Counted from the first letter of the stretch, positions 1 through 11,868 are shown. The stretch is DNA of 64,000 nucleotides from Pseudomonas putida (GCF_004357765.1 NZ_SMTE01000005.1:248001-312000), one strand, 5' to 3'. Numbers and translations are program-made. The notes: a model not told the origin generated them from the sequence alone.

Positions 1-1038
1 TCGTTTGCGCCCACCCAAGCCACCCGTGGGCGGCTCAACGGCATCCTCTTCATCGCCCTGTTCGCCTTGGCGGTAACCCAACTGGCCGCACTGCCGGCAG
101 TGGCCAGCCTCGGCATCAGCCCGCTGATCGTCGGCATCGTCGCCGGCGCTCTGTATGGCAACGGCCTGCGCGACGGTGTGCCGCCCAGTTGGGTCAGCGG
201 CATCGATTTCTCCGCACGTAAATTGCTGCGCATCGCCGTGGCCCTGTTCGGCTTGCGGGTCAGCCTGCAGGAAATCGTCGAGGTCGGTTGGTCTGGGCTG
301 ACGGTGGCCGTGCTGGTGGTGAGCAGTACCTTGTTGATCGGGGTCTGGTGCGGTACCCGCCTGCTCAAGCTCGACCGCGACACTGCCCTGCTGACCGCTG
401 CCGGTAGCGCGATCTGTGGCGCGGCAGCGGTACTCGCCTTCGAGTCGGCGCTACGCAGCGCACCGCACAAGAGCGCCATGGCAGTGGGCAGCGTGGTGCT
501 GTTCGGCACCGCGTCGATGTTGCTCTACCCGCTGGCGCTCAACCTTGGCTGGCTGCCGCTGGACACCCTCGGCACCGGGCTGTTTTTCGGCGGCACCTTG
601 CACGAAGTGGCCCAGGTGGTGGGCGCGGCGAGCAATGTCAGCCCTGAGGTCACGCACATTGCCACTATCGTCAAGATGACCCGGGTGATGCTGCTGGTAC
701 CGGTACTGCTGCTGGTCGGGCTGTGGATCAACCGCTCGCCTCGACCTGGCCAGGGCGCGGACGCTGGGCGTATTGCCGTGCCATGGTTCGCATTCGGATT
801 TCTCGCCCTGGTACTGGTCAATTCGCTGCAGGTGCTGCCGAGTAGCGTGACCCAGGCGGTCAACCAGTTCGATACCTTTGCCCTGACCATGGCCATGACC
901 GCACTGGGCATGGAGACCCGCTTCAGTCAAGTACGCCAGGCCGGACCGAGGGCGCTGGTAGCCGGGGCGATACTCAACCTGTGGCTGGTTGGTGGCGGGT
1001 TGGCCATTACTCTGGGGGTACAGCGGTTGTTGGGTTGA
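1..1038 (+). CDS. YeiH-family (UPF0324/PSE) putative anion exporter, 5'-truncated by window edge
   Basis: The frame is open from base 1 with no stop, so the true start lies left of the window. The first visible start-like codon is TTG at 67, but in-frame coding sequence (SFAPTQATRGRLNG...) precedes it. The visible protein is almost entirely hydrophobic, with about nine to ten membrane segments. It contains the small-residue stretch GSAICGAAAVLAFE and the GGTLHEVAQVVGA segment that I associate with the YeiH/UPF0324 family (Pfam Cons_hypoth698). Family members are about 330-350 residues, so only a few N-terminal residues are missing. YeiH-like proteins are annotated as putative sulfate/sulfonate exporters. 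That is family knowledge with little direct biochemistry, and the substrate here is unknown. An inverted REP pair follows the stop codon. Confidence 0.85.
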   Translation, partial: SFAPTQATRGRLNGILFIALFALAVTQLAALPAVASLGISPLIVGIVAGALYGNGLRDGVPPSWVSGIDFSARKLLRIAVALFGLRVSLQEIVEVGWSGLTVAVLVVSSTLLIGVWCGTRLLKLDRDTALLTAAGSAICGAAAVLAFESALRSAPHKSAMAVGSVVLFGTASMLLYPLALNLGWLPLDTLGTGLFFGGTLHEVAQVVGAASNVSPEVTHIATIVKMTRVMLLVPVLLLVGLWINRSPRPGQGADAGRIAVPWFAFGFLALVLVNSLQVLPSSVTQAVNQFDTFALTMAMTALGMETRFSQVRQAGPRALVAGAILNLWLVGGGLAITLGVQRLLG

Positions 1039-1060
1039 TTCTGGTAGATCGGCGTCGTTC

Positions 1061-1144
1061 TTTTCGCGGGTAAACCCGCTCCTACAGGTACTCCGTCGCT
1101 TCCGCAAACGGTGGCGTATCTGTAGGCGCGGGTTCACCCGCGAA
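1061..1144. repeat. Inverted pair of REP elements
   Basis: Two copies in opposite orientation lie between the YeiH-like gene and ppnN. The left copy spans about 1061-1087 (TTCGCGGGTAAACCCGCTCC core) and the right copy about 1120-1144. Each core is itself an imperfect palindrome. This is the typical P. putida-group extragenic REP pair, which may form a large stem-loop at the 3' end of the upstream gene. Confidence 0.85.
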
Positions 1145-1221
1145 GCAGGCGACACGGTATAAAGTTTTTCCGGTATGGTGTTGTCAAAGAAGGATGTTTT
1201 ACCTGCACAGGAAAGACTTAG

Positions 1222-2595
1222 ATGCCTCAACGCAATGTCATCAATGCATCCGTCAGCCCCAAAGGCAGCCTGGAAACGCTGTCGCAACGTGAAGTTCAGC
1301 AACTGAGCGAAGTCGGTACCGGTAGCCTTTATACCTTGTTCCGCCAGTGCGCCCTGGCCATTCTCAACACCGGCGCCCATGTCGATAATGCCAAGACCAT
1401 CCTCGAAGCCTACAAGGACTTCGAAGTGCGTATCCATCAACAAGACCGCGGCGTACGCCTGGAACTGCTCAATGCCCCCGCCGACGCCTTCGTCGACGGC
1501 GAGATGATCGCCAGCACCCGCGAGATGCTGTTCAGCGCCCTGCGCGACATCGTCTACACCGAAAGCGAATTGGCCAGTCAACGCATCGACCTGGAGAGCT
1601 CCCAGGGCATCACCGACTACGTCTTCCACCTGCTGCGCAACGCCCGCACCCTGCGCCCAGGCGTGGAACCGAAAATGGTCGTGTGCTGGGGCGGGCATTC
1701 GATCAGTTCAGAGGAGTACCAGTACACCAAGAAGGTCGGCCACGAACTGGGCCTGCGCAAGCTGGACGTCTGCACCGGTTGCGGCCCTGGCGTGATGAAA
1801 GGCCCGATGAAGGGCGCGACCATCGCCCACGCCAAGCAACGGATGCATGGCAGCCGCTACCTGGGCCTGACCGAACCGGGCATCATCGCTGCCGAAGCGC
1901 CCAACCCGATCGTCAACGAACTGGTGATCCTGCCCGACATCGAGAAACGCCTCGAAGCCTTCGTGCGCGTGGGCCACGGCATCATCATCTTCCCCGGTGG
2001 TGCCGGCACTGCCGAGGAATTTCTCTACCTGCTCGGCATCCTCATGCATCCGGACAACCAGGATCTGCCCTTCCCGGTCATTCTTACCGGCCCGCGCAGC
2101 GCCGAGCCGTTCCTGCAGCAACTGCATGAGTTCGTCGGTGCCACCCTGGGCGATGCCGCGCAGCGCCATTACCAGATCATCATCGACGACCCGGCCGAGG
2201 TGGCTCGCCAGATGGTCGAAGGGCTCAAGGCGGTGAAACAGTTCCGCCGCGAACGCAACGATGCCTTCCACTTCAACTGGCTGCTGCGAATCGAAGAGGG
2301 TTTCCAGCATCCTTTCGACCCCACCCATGCCAACATGGCCAGCTTGGCCCTACACCGTGAACAGCCGCCACACGAGCTGGCAGCCAACCTGCGCCGGGCG
2401 TTTTCCGGGGTGGTCGCGGGCAACGTCAAGGACAAGGGCATCCGCCTGATCGAAGAGCACGGACCGTACCAGATTCGCGGTGACAGCGCAGTGCTGGAAC
2501 CCCTAGGGCGGCTGCTGCAAGCGTTCGTCGACCAGCACCGGATGAAGCTGCCAGGTGGCACGGCCTACGTGCCGTGCTACCAGGTCGTGACCTGA
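1222..2595 (+). CDS. ppnN: Pyrimidine/purine nucleotide 5'-monophosphate nucleosidase (LOG family, PpnN/YgdH)
   Basis: A 457-residue cytoplasmic enzyme expected to split nucleoside 5'-monophosphates into base and ribose-5-phosphate. In E. coli this enzyme is stimulated by (p)ppGpp. The Rossmann-like LOG domain is in the middle: GGHSISSEE near residue 157, GCGPGVMKGPMKGA near 187-199, and the signature PGGAGTAEE at 258-266. The long N- and C-terminal extensions and total length match PpnN (about 454 residues) rather than the short cytokinin-activating LOG proteins. The ATG at 1222 is preceded by AGGAAAG about 8 bases upstream. It stands alone, converging on the diguanylate cyclase with only four bases between the stop codons. 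Identification is firm; the ppGpp link is family knowledge. Confidence 0.92.
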   Translation: MPQRNVINASVSPKGSLETLSQREVQQLSEVGTGSLYTLFRQCALAILNTGAHVDNAKTILEAYKDFEVRIHQQDRGVRLELLNAPADAFVDGEMIASTREMLFSALRDIVYTESELASQRIDLESSQGITDYVFHLLRNARTLRPGVEPKMVVCWGGHSISSEEYQYTKKVGHELGLRKLDVCTGCGPGVMKGPMKGATIAHAKQRMHGSRYLGLTEPGIIAAEAPNPIVNELVILPDIEKRLEAFVRVGHGIIIFPGGAGTAEEFLYLLGILMHPDNQDLPFPVILTGPRSAEPFLQQLHEFVGATLGDAAQRHYQIIIDDPAEVARQMVEGLKAVKQFRRERNDAFHFNWLLRIEEGFQHPFDPTHANMASLALHREQPPHELAANLRRAFSGVVAGNVKDKGIRLIEEHGPYQIRGDSAVLEPLGRLLQAFVDQHRMKLPGGTAYVPCYQVVT

Positions 2596-2599
2596 GGCG

Positions 2600-3766
2600 C
2601 TAGCGGACCGCGCTGGCGACGGTGCGGTCACTCAGGCGAATGCTGTTTCGCCCTCCCCGCTTGGATTGGTACAGCGCCACATCACCCTGTTCGATCAACG
2701 CTGCCAGGCTCGGCGGCGGCTGGTCGAACAGGCTTGCGCCGATGCTCAGGGTCACCGCTTCGGGGGTCGGCACGCTCTGCTCGGCCGCGCGTTGGAACTC
2801 CTCGCGCAAGCGGCTGCCAAGGTCCACTACCCGTTCGCTGGAGGCATCGCTCAAAAGGATGACGAACTCGTCTCCTCCCAGCCGCGCCGCCAACGAACGC
2901 TCCGGCAGTACACCCCGGATCATCTCGCTCAAGGCCACCAACAGCCGGTCACCCGCTGCATGCCCGTGCAGGTCGTTGACCAGCTTGAAATTGTCGATAT
3001 CGATCAGCAGCAAGGCGCCAGGACGGGCCGCCGTGACTTCCTTGAAAAAATGCCCAGCGCGCACCTCCAGTGCCCGACGGTTGTACAGGGCCGTCAGCGG
3101 GTCACGCGCCGCCAGACGAGCGATGCGTTCTTCGCGGCGGTAGCGCACGGTACCGGTCATCGACAACGCGATGAGCATGATCGCCATCGCCCCCTCGACC
3201 AGGGATATCTGGATGATCAGTCCACCGAAGGTAGCCAGATCGATCCAGGTGCCCGGGGTTACCGCGACGATGGCCTTGAGCACGTAGAACACGCCGTGCA
3301 GCAGCAACACGTAGCGCAACTGCACGGCCCCAACGCTCAGCGACTTGCCGTGCGGGCGCAGCAGGTAGCTGCCCTTCAGGGTGAGCAGCGCCACCAGTAG
3401 CGAGTTGACCATGAGCATGATCTTCGACCACTGCGGCCCGACCGGCAGCAGCAGTAAGGCGAACCACACCAGCAGGATCGACAGCCAGGCCCGCGACAGG
3501 CGCGTCTGGGTGAAGCGCACCACGCCGATCAGAAAGAATGCATGGGCCACGACCAACAAGCCATTGGCGAACCAGATACCGATCAACAACAAGCCGATAC
3601 CGCGCAACAGCGCAAGGGTACTGCCCACGGTAATGGTGGCGAAGCCGGCGCTCCAGAACAGCAAGGAAGGTTCACGCACGCTGCGCCATTCGATCGCCAG
3701 GTACAGGGCAGCAGCTGCTGCCAGGGCGATGGTGATGGTCAGCATCGTGATGGGGTCAAGCGCCAT
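2600..3766 (-). CDS. Membrane-anchored diguanylate cyclase (GGDEF)
   Basis: A 388-residue protein with an N-terminal region of about six to seven membrane helices (residues 5-205) and a C-terminal GGDEF domain (about 215-380). The catalytic loop LGGDEF ends at residue 301. The upstream IDIDNFKLVNDLHGHAAGD segment carries the usual metal- and GTP-binding residues, so cyclic di-GMP synthesis is likely. The position normally holding the RxxD inhibitory site reads PERS, so product inhibition at the canonical I-site is probably absent. I chose the ATG at 3766 because the open frame upstream of it lacks hydrophobic or family-like sequence. The membrane domain presumably senses a signal, but I cannot assign it to a named sensor family. 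The gene is monocistronic. Confidence 0.88.
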   Translation of the reverse strand: MALDPITMLTITIALAAAAALYLAIEWRSVREPSLLFWSAGFATITVGSTLALLRGIGLLLIGIWFANGLLVVAHAFFLIGVVRFTQTRLSRAWLSILLVWFALLLLPVGPQWSKIMLMVNSLLVALLTLKGSYLLRPHGKSLSVGAVQLRYVLLLHGVFYVLKAIVAVTPGTWIDLATFGGLIIQISLVEGAMAIMLIALSMTGTVRYRREERIARLAARDPLTALYNRRALEVRAGHFFKEVTAARPGALLLIDIDNFKLVNDLHGHAAGDRLLVALSEMIRGVLPERSLAARLGGDEFVILLSDASSERVVDLGSRLREEFQRAAEQSVPTPEAVTLSIGASLFDQPPPSLAALIEQGDVALYQSKRGGRNSIRLSDRTVASAVR

Positions 3767-3940
3767 AGAAAGAGTGGCCTGTCTGGGTAAACGGAAAAGG
3801 CCTGATTGTATGCGTTTAGCATGACTTTTCGCAGCGCCGCGCAGCGGTTTGCCCAGGCAATGATATTCCCCAGTCATCAACCGTTGCTGCCCCAGCCTTC
3901 CCTAGGGCCAGACGCCTGAACTTTGAACCCTGGAGCGGAG

Positions 3941-5269
3941 TTACAACACCCGTTTGATCAACGGCTCCAACCTACTGTAGCGCAGGCGCCGGAGGAACTT
4001 GCGTACCTCCTTGGGATGCTCGGTCTTTTCGCCCAGTTCGGCCAGCGACTGGATCCGCGGCGCGTGCCGACGAATGCCCTGCAGCTCCGTTTCCCGGGGG
4101 ATCAGCCACTGCCCGGCAGGGTCGTCGATGAGCAAACCGTTCTCCAGGTCCAGGTTGAAACCACGGGGGTTGAGGTTATTACCGGTCAGTACGCTGTAGC
4201 GCTGGTCGACCCACACCCCTTTGGCATGGAAGGTGTGCCCGGGATCGTTCCAGATCCTCACCTGCAACTGCCCCCGGGCAATGGCCGCCGCGCGGCGCCG
4301 GGCAAAGGCACGCAGTGTATCCTCGTACAGGTATGGCAATGCCCCGCTGGCGCTGAACGGCTCGCCAGGGGCGATGTAGAAGTCGTTGGCGGTGCGGTGG
4401 CCGACGATCAATTCCACCTGCACACCGCGATCCAGGGCCTGGTCGATCTCGCGCATCACCACCCGTGGCGGGTTGAAGTACGGCGTGCTGATCACGATCT
4501 GCTGGCGCGCCACCGCGAGCAACGCGCAGAGCGTGCGGTTGAGCGGGTTGCCACGGCCTACGCCGAGTAACGGAATGACCCGCAGAGCATCGCCTGTGGC
4601 AGGGTCGGGCACGCTGTACACCATGCGCCGCAGGCGTGCACGCAGCCGGCGGATGTCCCCCTTCAGCTGTCGCGAAGCCGGTGGCGCAGGCAAGTCCAGG
4701 CGTGGTGTGGCAGTAGAGTGCAGCAGGCGCTGCACCAGGTCGACCATGGAGTCGGCCAAGGCCTGCGACTGGAACAGGTGGTAGCGATCCAGTCGATAGC
4801 GATCGAAGCGATGCAGGTAGACGTTGTTGAGACTGGCCCCGGTGTAAAGCACGCCATCGTCGATGATGCTGCCCTTGAGGTGCAACACGCCGAACAGCTC
4901 GCGGGTCTGCACCGGCACCCCGTGGATCACCACGTCCAGTCCACGCAATTGGCGCTGGGCCTGGTACCAGGCCGCATTGCCTGGCTGCCGGCCGGCGCCG
5001 AGCAAGCCGCGACGGGCACGGAACCAGTCGACCACGACCACCACCTGCAGCTCCGGGCGCGCAGCCTTGGCCTGGTACAAGGCATCGAGCACCTCCTGGC
5101 CGGCCTCGTCCTCTTGCAGGTACAACGCGACGATGACGATGCGCCGAGTCGCCGAACGGATGCGTTCGAGCAGACAGGCCCGATAGGCTGCCGCATCGGG
5201 CAACACCTGAATCGCATCGGGGGTGATGGGAAAACCGGGTAACGCCGCCAACATCGATTCAGGATTCAA
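3941..5269 (-). CDS. pssA: CDP-diacylglycerol--serine O-phosphatidyltransferase, PLD-type (PssA)
   Basis: A 442-residue member of the phospholipase D superfamily that makes phosphatidylserine from CDP-diacylglycerol and L-serine, the first committed step to phosphatidylethanolamine. Both HxKx4D catalytic motifs are present: HLKGSIID at 130-137 and HAKGVWVD at 348-355, the latter followed by GNNLNPR as in E. coli PssA (451 residues). Unusually, I favour a TTG start at 5269. A GAAGGTGA ribosome binding site lies six bases upstream of it, whereas the in-frame ATG at 5254 has none at a workable distance. It is transcribed divergently from the GlxA-type regulator of the creatine module, with which it has no obvious functional link. 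Confidence 0.9.
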   Translation of the reverse strand: MNPESMLAALPGFPITPDAIQVLPDAAAYRACLLERIRSATRRIVIVALYLQEDEAGQEVLDALYQAKAARPELQVVVVVDWFRARRGLLGAGRQPGNAAWYQAQRQLRGLDVVIHGVPVQTRELFGVLHLKGSIIDDGVLYTGASLNNVYLHRFDRYRLDRYHLFQSQALADSMVDLVQRLLHSTATPRLDLPAPPASRQLKGDIRRLRARLRRMVYSVPDPATGDALRVIPLLGVGRGNPLNRTLCALLAVARQQIVISTPYFNPPRVVMREIDQALDRGVQVELIVGHRTANDFYIAPGEPFSASGALPYLYEDTLRAFARRRAAAIARGQLQVRIWNDPGHTFHAKGVWVDQRYSVLTGNNLNPRGFNLDLENGLLIDDPAGQWLIPRETELQGIRRHAPRIQSLAELGEKTEHPKEVRKFLRRLRYSRLEPLIKRVL

Positions 5270-5427
5270 CTACGTTCACCTTCAGTTTGCATTCAGGTCC
5301 ATTCCTGGCCGCTGTGCCGGGGTGTAAGATCTGCCCGACAAGGACGGCCCACGACAAAAAGAAACAGGCGAGGATTGTTTTCCCACTGCCCTGACCACCC
5401 AGGCCCAGCTTGTACAGGAAGATCGCG

Positions 5428-6420
5428 ATGGCCCACCCCGCTTGCGCAACGATAGCTCCCGCTGCACCGCAGACCTTCGGTTTTCTGATCTTGCCCAATT
5501 TCACCACCATCGGCCTGGCGTCGGCGGTGGAGACCCTGCGCATGGCCAACCTGGCAGCCCGTCACACCTTGTACCGTACCGTACTGATTGCCGCCAGTCC
5601 GGAACCGGTCATCGCCAGTAACGGCATGCGCGTCCTGCCTGACTACAGTATTGCAGACGCCCCGCCCCTGGATGCCCTGTTCGTGGTCGGGGCCAACCCG
5701 ATCGACCGTAGCCGCAGCAACCGTCCGCTGCTCGACTGGCTGCGCCAACTCGCTCGCCGGGGCCTTCCGCTGGGCGGAATCTGCACGGGCAGCTACCTGC
5801 TGGCCAGAGCCGACCTGCTCAAAGGCTATCGCTGCACGATCCACTGGGAAGACATCCACGTCCTGCAGGAGCATTTCCCCGGCATCGTCATTTCCAACCA
5901 ATTGTTCGAACTCGATCGCGACCGTTTCACCTGCTCCGGTGGCGTGGCAGCGATGGACATGATGCTGCAATTGGTGGCGCGCCAGGCCGGCGGCCAGGAC
6001 GTGGCGGCCAAGGCCGCCGAGCTGCTGCTGTGTGACCGGGTGCGTGGCGAGCGCGAACGCCAGCGGGTGCCACTGCGGACCCTGCTCGGCAGCGCCCAGC
6101 CGAAGTTGAGCCAGGTCGTGGCGATCATGGAGGCCAACCTGGAGGAGCCGTTGGGCCTGGACGAGCTGGCCAGCCTGAACGATGTGACGGTTCGTCAGTT
6201 GGAGCGCTTGTTCCACAAGCACCTGCAGCGTACGCCAAGCCAGTATTACCTGGAGCTACGCCTGTCGCGGGCACGGGAACTGCTGTTGCGCAGCGATGTG
6301 CAGGTGCGGGAGGTGGCGCTGGCCTGCGGGTTCAGCTCACCCGCGCACTTCTCCAAGAGCTACAGTCGCTTCTTCGGCCTGTCGCCGCTGGGCGAGCGGC
6401 GCCAGGCTTCGTTGCACTGA
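5428..6420 (+). CDS. GlxA-type AraC-family regulator, probable regulator of creatine catabolism
   Basis: A 330-residue regulator with an N-terminal DJ-1/PfpI-like amidotransferase domain (about 15-185) and a C-terminal AraC double helix-turn-helix (about 225-325, ending VALACGFSSPAHFSKSYSRFFG). The nucleophile elbow retains GGICTGSYLLA, so the Cys is present although these domains usually act as ligand sensors. The ATG at 5428 has AGGAAG seven bases upstream; the TTG six codons earlier has no such site. It converges on an MFS gene with 23 bases between them, followed by creatinase. GlxA-type regulators in Pseudomonas (for example those for carnitine, glycine betaine and arginine) commonly sense quaternary or amino compounds. 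A role in sensing creatine or a relative is inferred from neighbourhood only. Confidence 0.85.
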   Translation: MAHPACATIAPAAPQTFGFLILPNFTTIGLASAVETLRMANLAARHTLYRTVLIAASPEPVIASNGMRVLPDYSIADAPPLDALFVVGANPIDRSRSNRPLLDWLRQLARRGLPLGGICTGSYLLARADLLKGYRCTIHWEDIHVLQEHFPGIVISNQLFELDRDRFTCSGGVAAMDMMLQLVARQAGGQDVAAKAAELLLCDRVRGERERQRVPLRTLLGSAQPKLSQVVAIMEANLEEPLGLDELASLNDVTVRQLERLFHKHLQRTPSQYYLELRLSRARELLLRSDVQVREVALACGFSSPAHFSKSYSRFFGLSPLGERRQASLH

Positions 6421-6443
6421 GCGGCATCCAGGCCCTTGCCGGA

Positions 6444-7778
6444 CTAGTCCTTCAGGTCGGCATGGGCGGTTTCGCGGCACATCAACATGGCCAGCAATGC
6501 CACCAGCGCCGCGGCCAACAGGTACCCCGCTGGGGCCAGTTTGTTGCCAGTGACCTGGATCAACCAGGTCGCGATGAACGGCGCGGTGCCACCGAACAAC
6601 GCGTTGGCCAGGTTGAAGCTCAAGGCGAAGCCACTGAAGCGCACAGCGGTCGGGAACAGCTCCGCCAACAGACACGGCAAGGTGCCGTCGTTCATCGCCA
6701 GCATTGCGCCAAAGAAGATCTGGATCGCCAGGATCACCAGCAACGGCTGGCCATCGAGCAGCTTGAACAGTGGCACGGTCAAGCCCAGGAACAGTAGCGA
6801 AGCCACCACCAGCATGGTCTTGCGCCCGAACCGATCGGACAGGCGCCCCATCAGGAAAATAAGGCCGATGTAGGTCGCCAGCGACACGGTCGAAGCGATG
6901 AACGAGTCGCGCTCGCTCATGCCCATCTCGGTGGACAGGTAGGTCGGCATGTAGCTGAGCAACAGGTAGAACGCCACGGCATTGAGGCAGGTGACGCCCA
7001 GACCGATCGCCAGGCTGCGCCGATGCCGGCTCAGCAACTCGCGGATCGGCGCCGGCGTCATGCCGGCCTTGCGTTCCAGACGCTGTTCCATTTCGAGAAA
7101 CTTCGGCGTGTCCTGCAAGCTCATGCGAATGTAACGCCCCACCAGACCGAACGGTGCAGCCAACAGGAATGGCAGGCGCCAGCCCCAACTGTGCAGAGCC
7201 TCGCTGCTCAGCACTTCATGCAGCACCGCGACGAATGCCGCGCCGAACAGCAAGCCTGCCGCAGTGCTCGCCGGTACGATGCTGGTATACAGCCCTCGCC
7301 GACCCGCTGGCGCGTACTCGGCAAGGAATGCCGCAGCCCCGGCGTACTCGCCTGAAGCAGAGAACCCCTGTACCAACCGGATCAACAAGAGCAGGCAAGG
7401 CGCCCACAGGCCGATTTGCGCGTAGCCCGGCAGCAAGCCGATGCAGAACGTAGAAATCGACATGATCAGTATCGACCAGGACAAGGCGTTGCGTCGCCCG
7501 TGGCGGTCGCCGAAGTGGCCCCAGACCACACCGCCCAGGGGACGGACGAGAAATGACAGGGCGAACACCGCAAAAGTTGCCAACAGCCCCGTGGTCTTGT
7601 CGGCTTGGCGAAAGAATGTTGCCGCGATGATGGTGGCCAGATAACCGTATGCGGCGTAATCGAACCACTCGACGAAATTGCCCATGAAGCTTGCGCGGGC
7701 GGCCTTGCGCAAGGCCTGGCGTTCGGCGCTGGGAGCCGCGCCGTCGAGGGTGGGAGCGTTCAGGGTGGTGCTGGTCAT
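6444..7778 (-). CDS. MFS metabolite:H+ symporter (MHS/ProP type), probable creatine uptake
   Basis: A 444-residue, 12-helix transporter of the metabolite:H+ symporter branch of the MFS. The loop 2-3 signature is visible as GHFGDRHGRRNAL, and its repeat as GRLSDRFGRKT. The N terminus FMGNFVEWFDYAAYG is typical of ProP/ShiA/KgtP relatives. The start ATG at 7778 has AGAGGG about six bases upstream. It lies 108 bases downstream of creatinase on the same strand, so it probably imports creatine or a related amidino compound. The substrate is inferred from context, since MHS transporters also carry betaines, organic acids and aromatic acids. Confidence 0.85.
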   Translation of the reverse strand: MTSTTLNAPTLDGAAPSAERQALRKAARASFMGNFVEWFDYAAYGYLATIIAATFFRQADKTTGLLATFAVFALSFLVRPLGGVVWGHFGDRHGRRNALSWSILIMSISTFCIGLLPGYAQIGLWAPCLLLLIRLVQGFSASGEYAGAAAFLAEYAPAGRRGLYTSIVPASTAAGLLFGAAFVAVLHEVLSSEALHSWGWRLPFLLAAPFGLVGRYIRMSLQDTPKFLEMEQRLERKAGMTPAPIRELLSRHRRSLAIGLGVTCLNAVAFYLLLSYMPTYLSTEMGMSERDSFIASTVSLATYIGLIFLMGRLSDRFGRKTMLVVASLLFLGLTVPLFKLLDGQPLLVILAIQIFFGAMLAMNDGTLPCLLAELFPTAVRFSGFALSFNLANALFGGTAPFIATWLIQVTGNKLAPAGYLLAAALVALLAMLMCRETAHADLKD

Positions 7779-7850
7779 GACGGATACCCTCTGGTTGTTC
7801 TAATTGGAGGCAGGGTCTGAAGGTCATACGGCGGGTTTCTTGTTGTATGT

Positions 7851-7878
7851 GCCGGCCGCTGTAGAGGCAACGGCCGGC
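7851..7878 (-). other. GC-rich hairpin between creatinase and its MFS partner
   Basis: GCCGGCCG (7851-7858) and CGGCCGGC (7871-7878) form a perfect 8-bp stem with a 12-base loop, nine bases after the creatinase stop on the minus strand. No U-run follows. It is therefore more likely an attenuating or mRNA-stabilising structure than a full intrinsic terminator. Confidence 0.45.
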
Positions 7879-7886
7879 GCTGGGCA

Positions 7887-9098
7887 TCACTTGCGGATGA
7901 TGTTGTGCTCCGGCCCGTAGGGGAAATGGGTGATGTTTTCGGCACCGGTCTCGTTGACGATCAGGATATCGTGCTCGCGATAGCCGCCCGCACCTGGCCG
8001 CCCTTCGGGCAGCATGATCATGGGCTCGATGGACACCACCATGCCCGGCTCCAGCACTGTGTCGATGTCTTCGCGCAGTTCCAGCCCTGCCTCACGACCG
8101 TAATAGTGGCTGAGCGTGCCGAACGAATGGCCGTAACCGAAGGTGCGGTACTGCAACAGGTCGTGCCGCAGGAAGATTTCGTTGAGCTCACGGGCGATGT
8201 CGCAGCAGCGCATGCCCGGGCGCACCAACTTGAGCCCTGCTTCATGCACCTCGACGTTGGCCTGCCACAGGCGCAGATGGTCGTCCGGGCAGTGGTCGAG
8301 GAACAACGTGCGCTCCAGCGCGGTGTAGTAACCGGCGATCATCGGGAAGCAATTGAGGCTGAGGATGTCGCCCTTGTTGACCTTACGACTGGTCACCGGG
8401 TTGTGCGCGCCGTCGGTGTTGAGCCCGGACTGGAACCAGGTCCAGGTATCCATCAGTTCGCCGTCTGGGAAACTGCGGGCGATTTCGCGGACCATCGCCT
8501 GGGTGGCGTGCAGCGCCACCTCGTACTCCGGCACCTGCTCACCCAGCGCCTCGACCACTGCTGCACCACCGATATCGGCAACCCGGGCGCCGTGGCGGAT
8601 CAATGCCTGCTCCTCGGCCGACTTGATCATGCGCATACGCATGCACGGTGCACCGATGTCGAGCAACTCGGCCTTCGGATAGCAGGCTGCGAGCTTGGCG
8701 TGATTCTGCAGGTTGAGGTGGTCGTATTCGACGCCGATACGCGAAGCCAGCGGCAGAGCCTGCTGGATGGCGACGAAGTAGTTGTCGCGCTGCCAGTCGG
8801 TGTAAACGATGTTGTCGGTCCCCATCGTGCGCCGCCAGGGCTGACCGCCGTCGATGTTGGCGCTGATCGAGACCACCTTGTCCTGCGTCACCACCAGGGC
8901 ATAGGGGCGGCCGAACGAGCAATAGAGGAAGTCGCTGTAGTAGTTGACATTATGGTACGAGGTGAAGATCGCCGCCTCGATGTCCTGTTCGGCCATATAG
9001 GCCCGCAGGCGGGCGTGGCGGGCGGCGTACTCCTGCGCGGAGAAGGTCGGTTGGACCTTGGCGCCATTACGGATTTTCAGAGTCTGGGGCATTTGCAT
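7887..9098 (-). CDS. Creatinase (creatine amidinohydrolase)
   Basis: A 403-residue cytoplasmic enzyme that hydrolyses creatine to sarcosine and urea. It has the pita-bread fold of the M24 peptidase family but is not a metallopeptidase. Length and sequence match the structurally known P. putida creatinase closely, for example [20 protein letters not shown] near 47-65. The catalytic residues fall at the same numbers: His232 in DGAHNP, Glu262 in TALERT and Glu358 in SIEPM. The metal ligands of true M24 aminopeptidases are absent. AAGGAAC lies eight bases before the ATG at 9098. The next steps, sarcosine oxidase and urease, are not in the window. A near match (one mismatch) to the Crc AAnAAnAA motif lies just upstream of the start. 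Confidence 0.95.
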   Translation of the reverse strand: MQMPQTLKIRNGAKVQPTFSAQEYAARHARLRAYMAEQDIEAAIFTSYHNVNYYSDFLYCSFGRPYALVVTQDKVVSISANIDGGQPWRRTMGTDNIVYTDWQRDNYFVAIQQALPLASRIGVEYDHLNLQNHAKLAACYPKAELLDIGAPCMRMRMIKSAEEQALIRHGARVADIGGAAVVEALGEQVPEYEVALHATQAMVREIARSFPDGELMDTWTWFQSGLNTDGAHNPVTSRKVNKGDILSLNCFPMIAGYYTALERTLFLDHCPDDHLRLWQANVEVHEAGLKLVRPGMRCCDIARELNEIFLRHDLLQYRTFGYGHSFGTLSHYYGREAGLELREDIDTVLEPGMVVSIEPMIMLPEGRPGAGGYREHDILIVNETGAENITHFPYGPEHNIIRK

Positions 9099-9235
9099 GG
9101 TCGGTGTTCCTTGTCGTTGTGAGCACGCTGTTCAGGCCGGCCGCCTGAGATGCATTGCAACAGAACCGACAGGGACGCTTTTGTATCTATCCGACCCGAA
9201 ATTGGCGCAATGGCCTGCGCCCATGAACGAGCAAA

Positions 9236-9287
9236 CCCGCCGCCCCAGGGACGACGCCGAACATGGCGTCGCTCCTGAAGCGGCGGG
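9236..9287 (-). terminator. Long stem-loop downstream of katG, probable terminator
   Basis: CCCGCCGC (from 9236) pairs with GCGGCGGG (to 9287). Inside, GACGCC pairs with GGCGTC around a short loop, giving a nearly continuous stem. It begins about 20 bases after the katG stop. The U-tract is poor (TTTGC on the minus strand), so termination efficiency is uncertain. Confidence 0.6.
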
Positions 9288-9308
9288 TCAGCCCTGCCAC
9301 CGGTGCCG

Positions 9309-11868
<2,560 letters not shown>

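Noticed and set aside
451-1698. 415-residue open frame on the minus strand across the YeiH-like and ppnN genes
   Set aside because: It spans an intergenic REP pair and two convincing plus-strand genes; its sequence looks like reverse-frame translation.
7887-9098. M24 metallopeptidase (Xaa-Pro aminopeptidase) reading of this gene
   Set aside because: The fold is shared, but the metal ligands are missing and His232, Glu262 and Glu358 are exactly those of creatinase.
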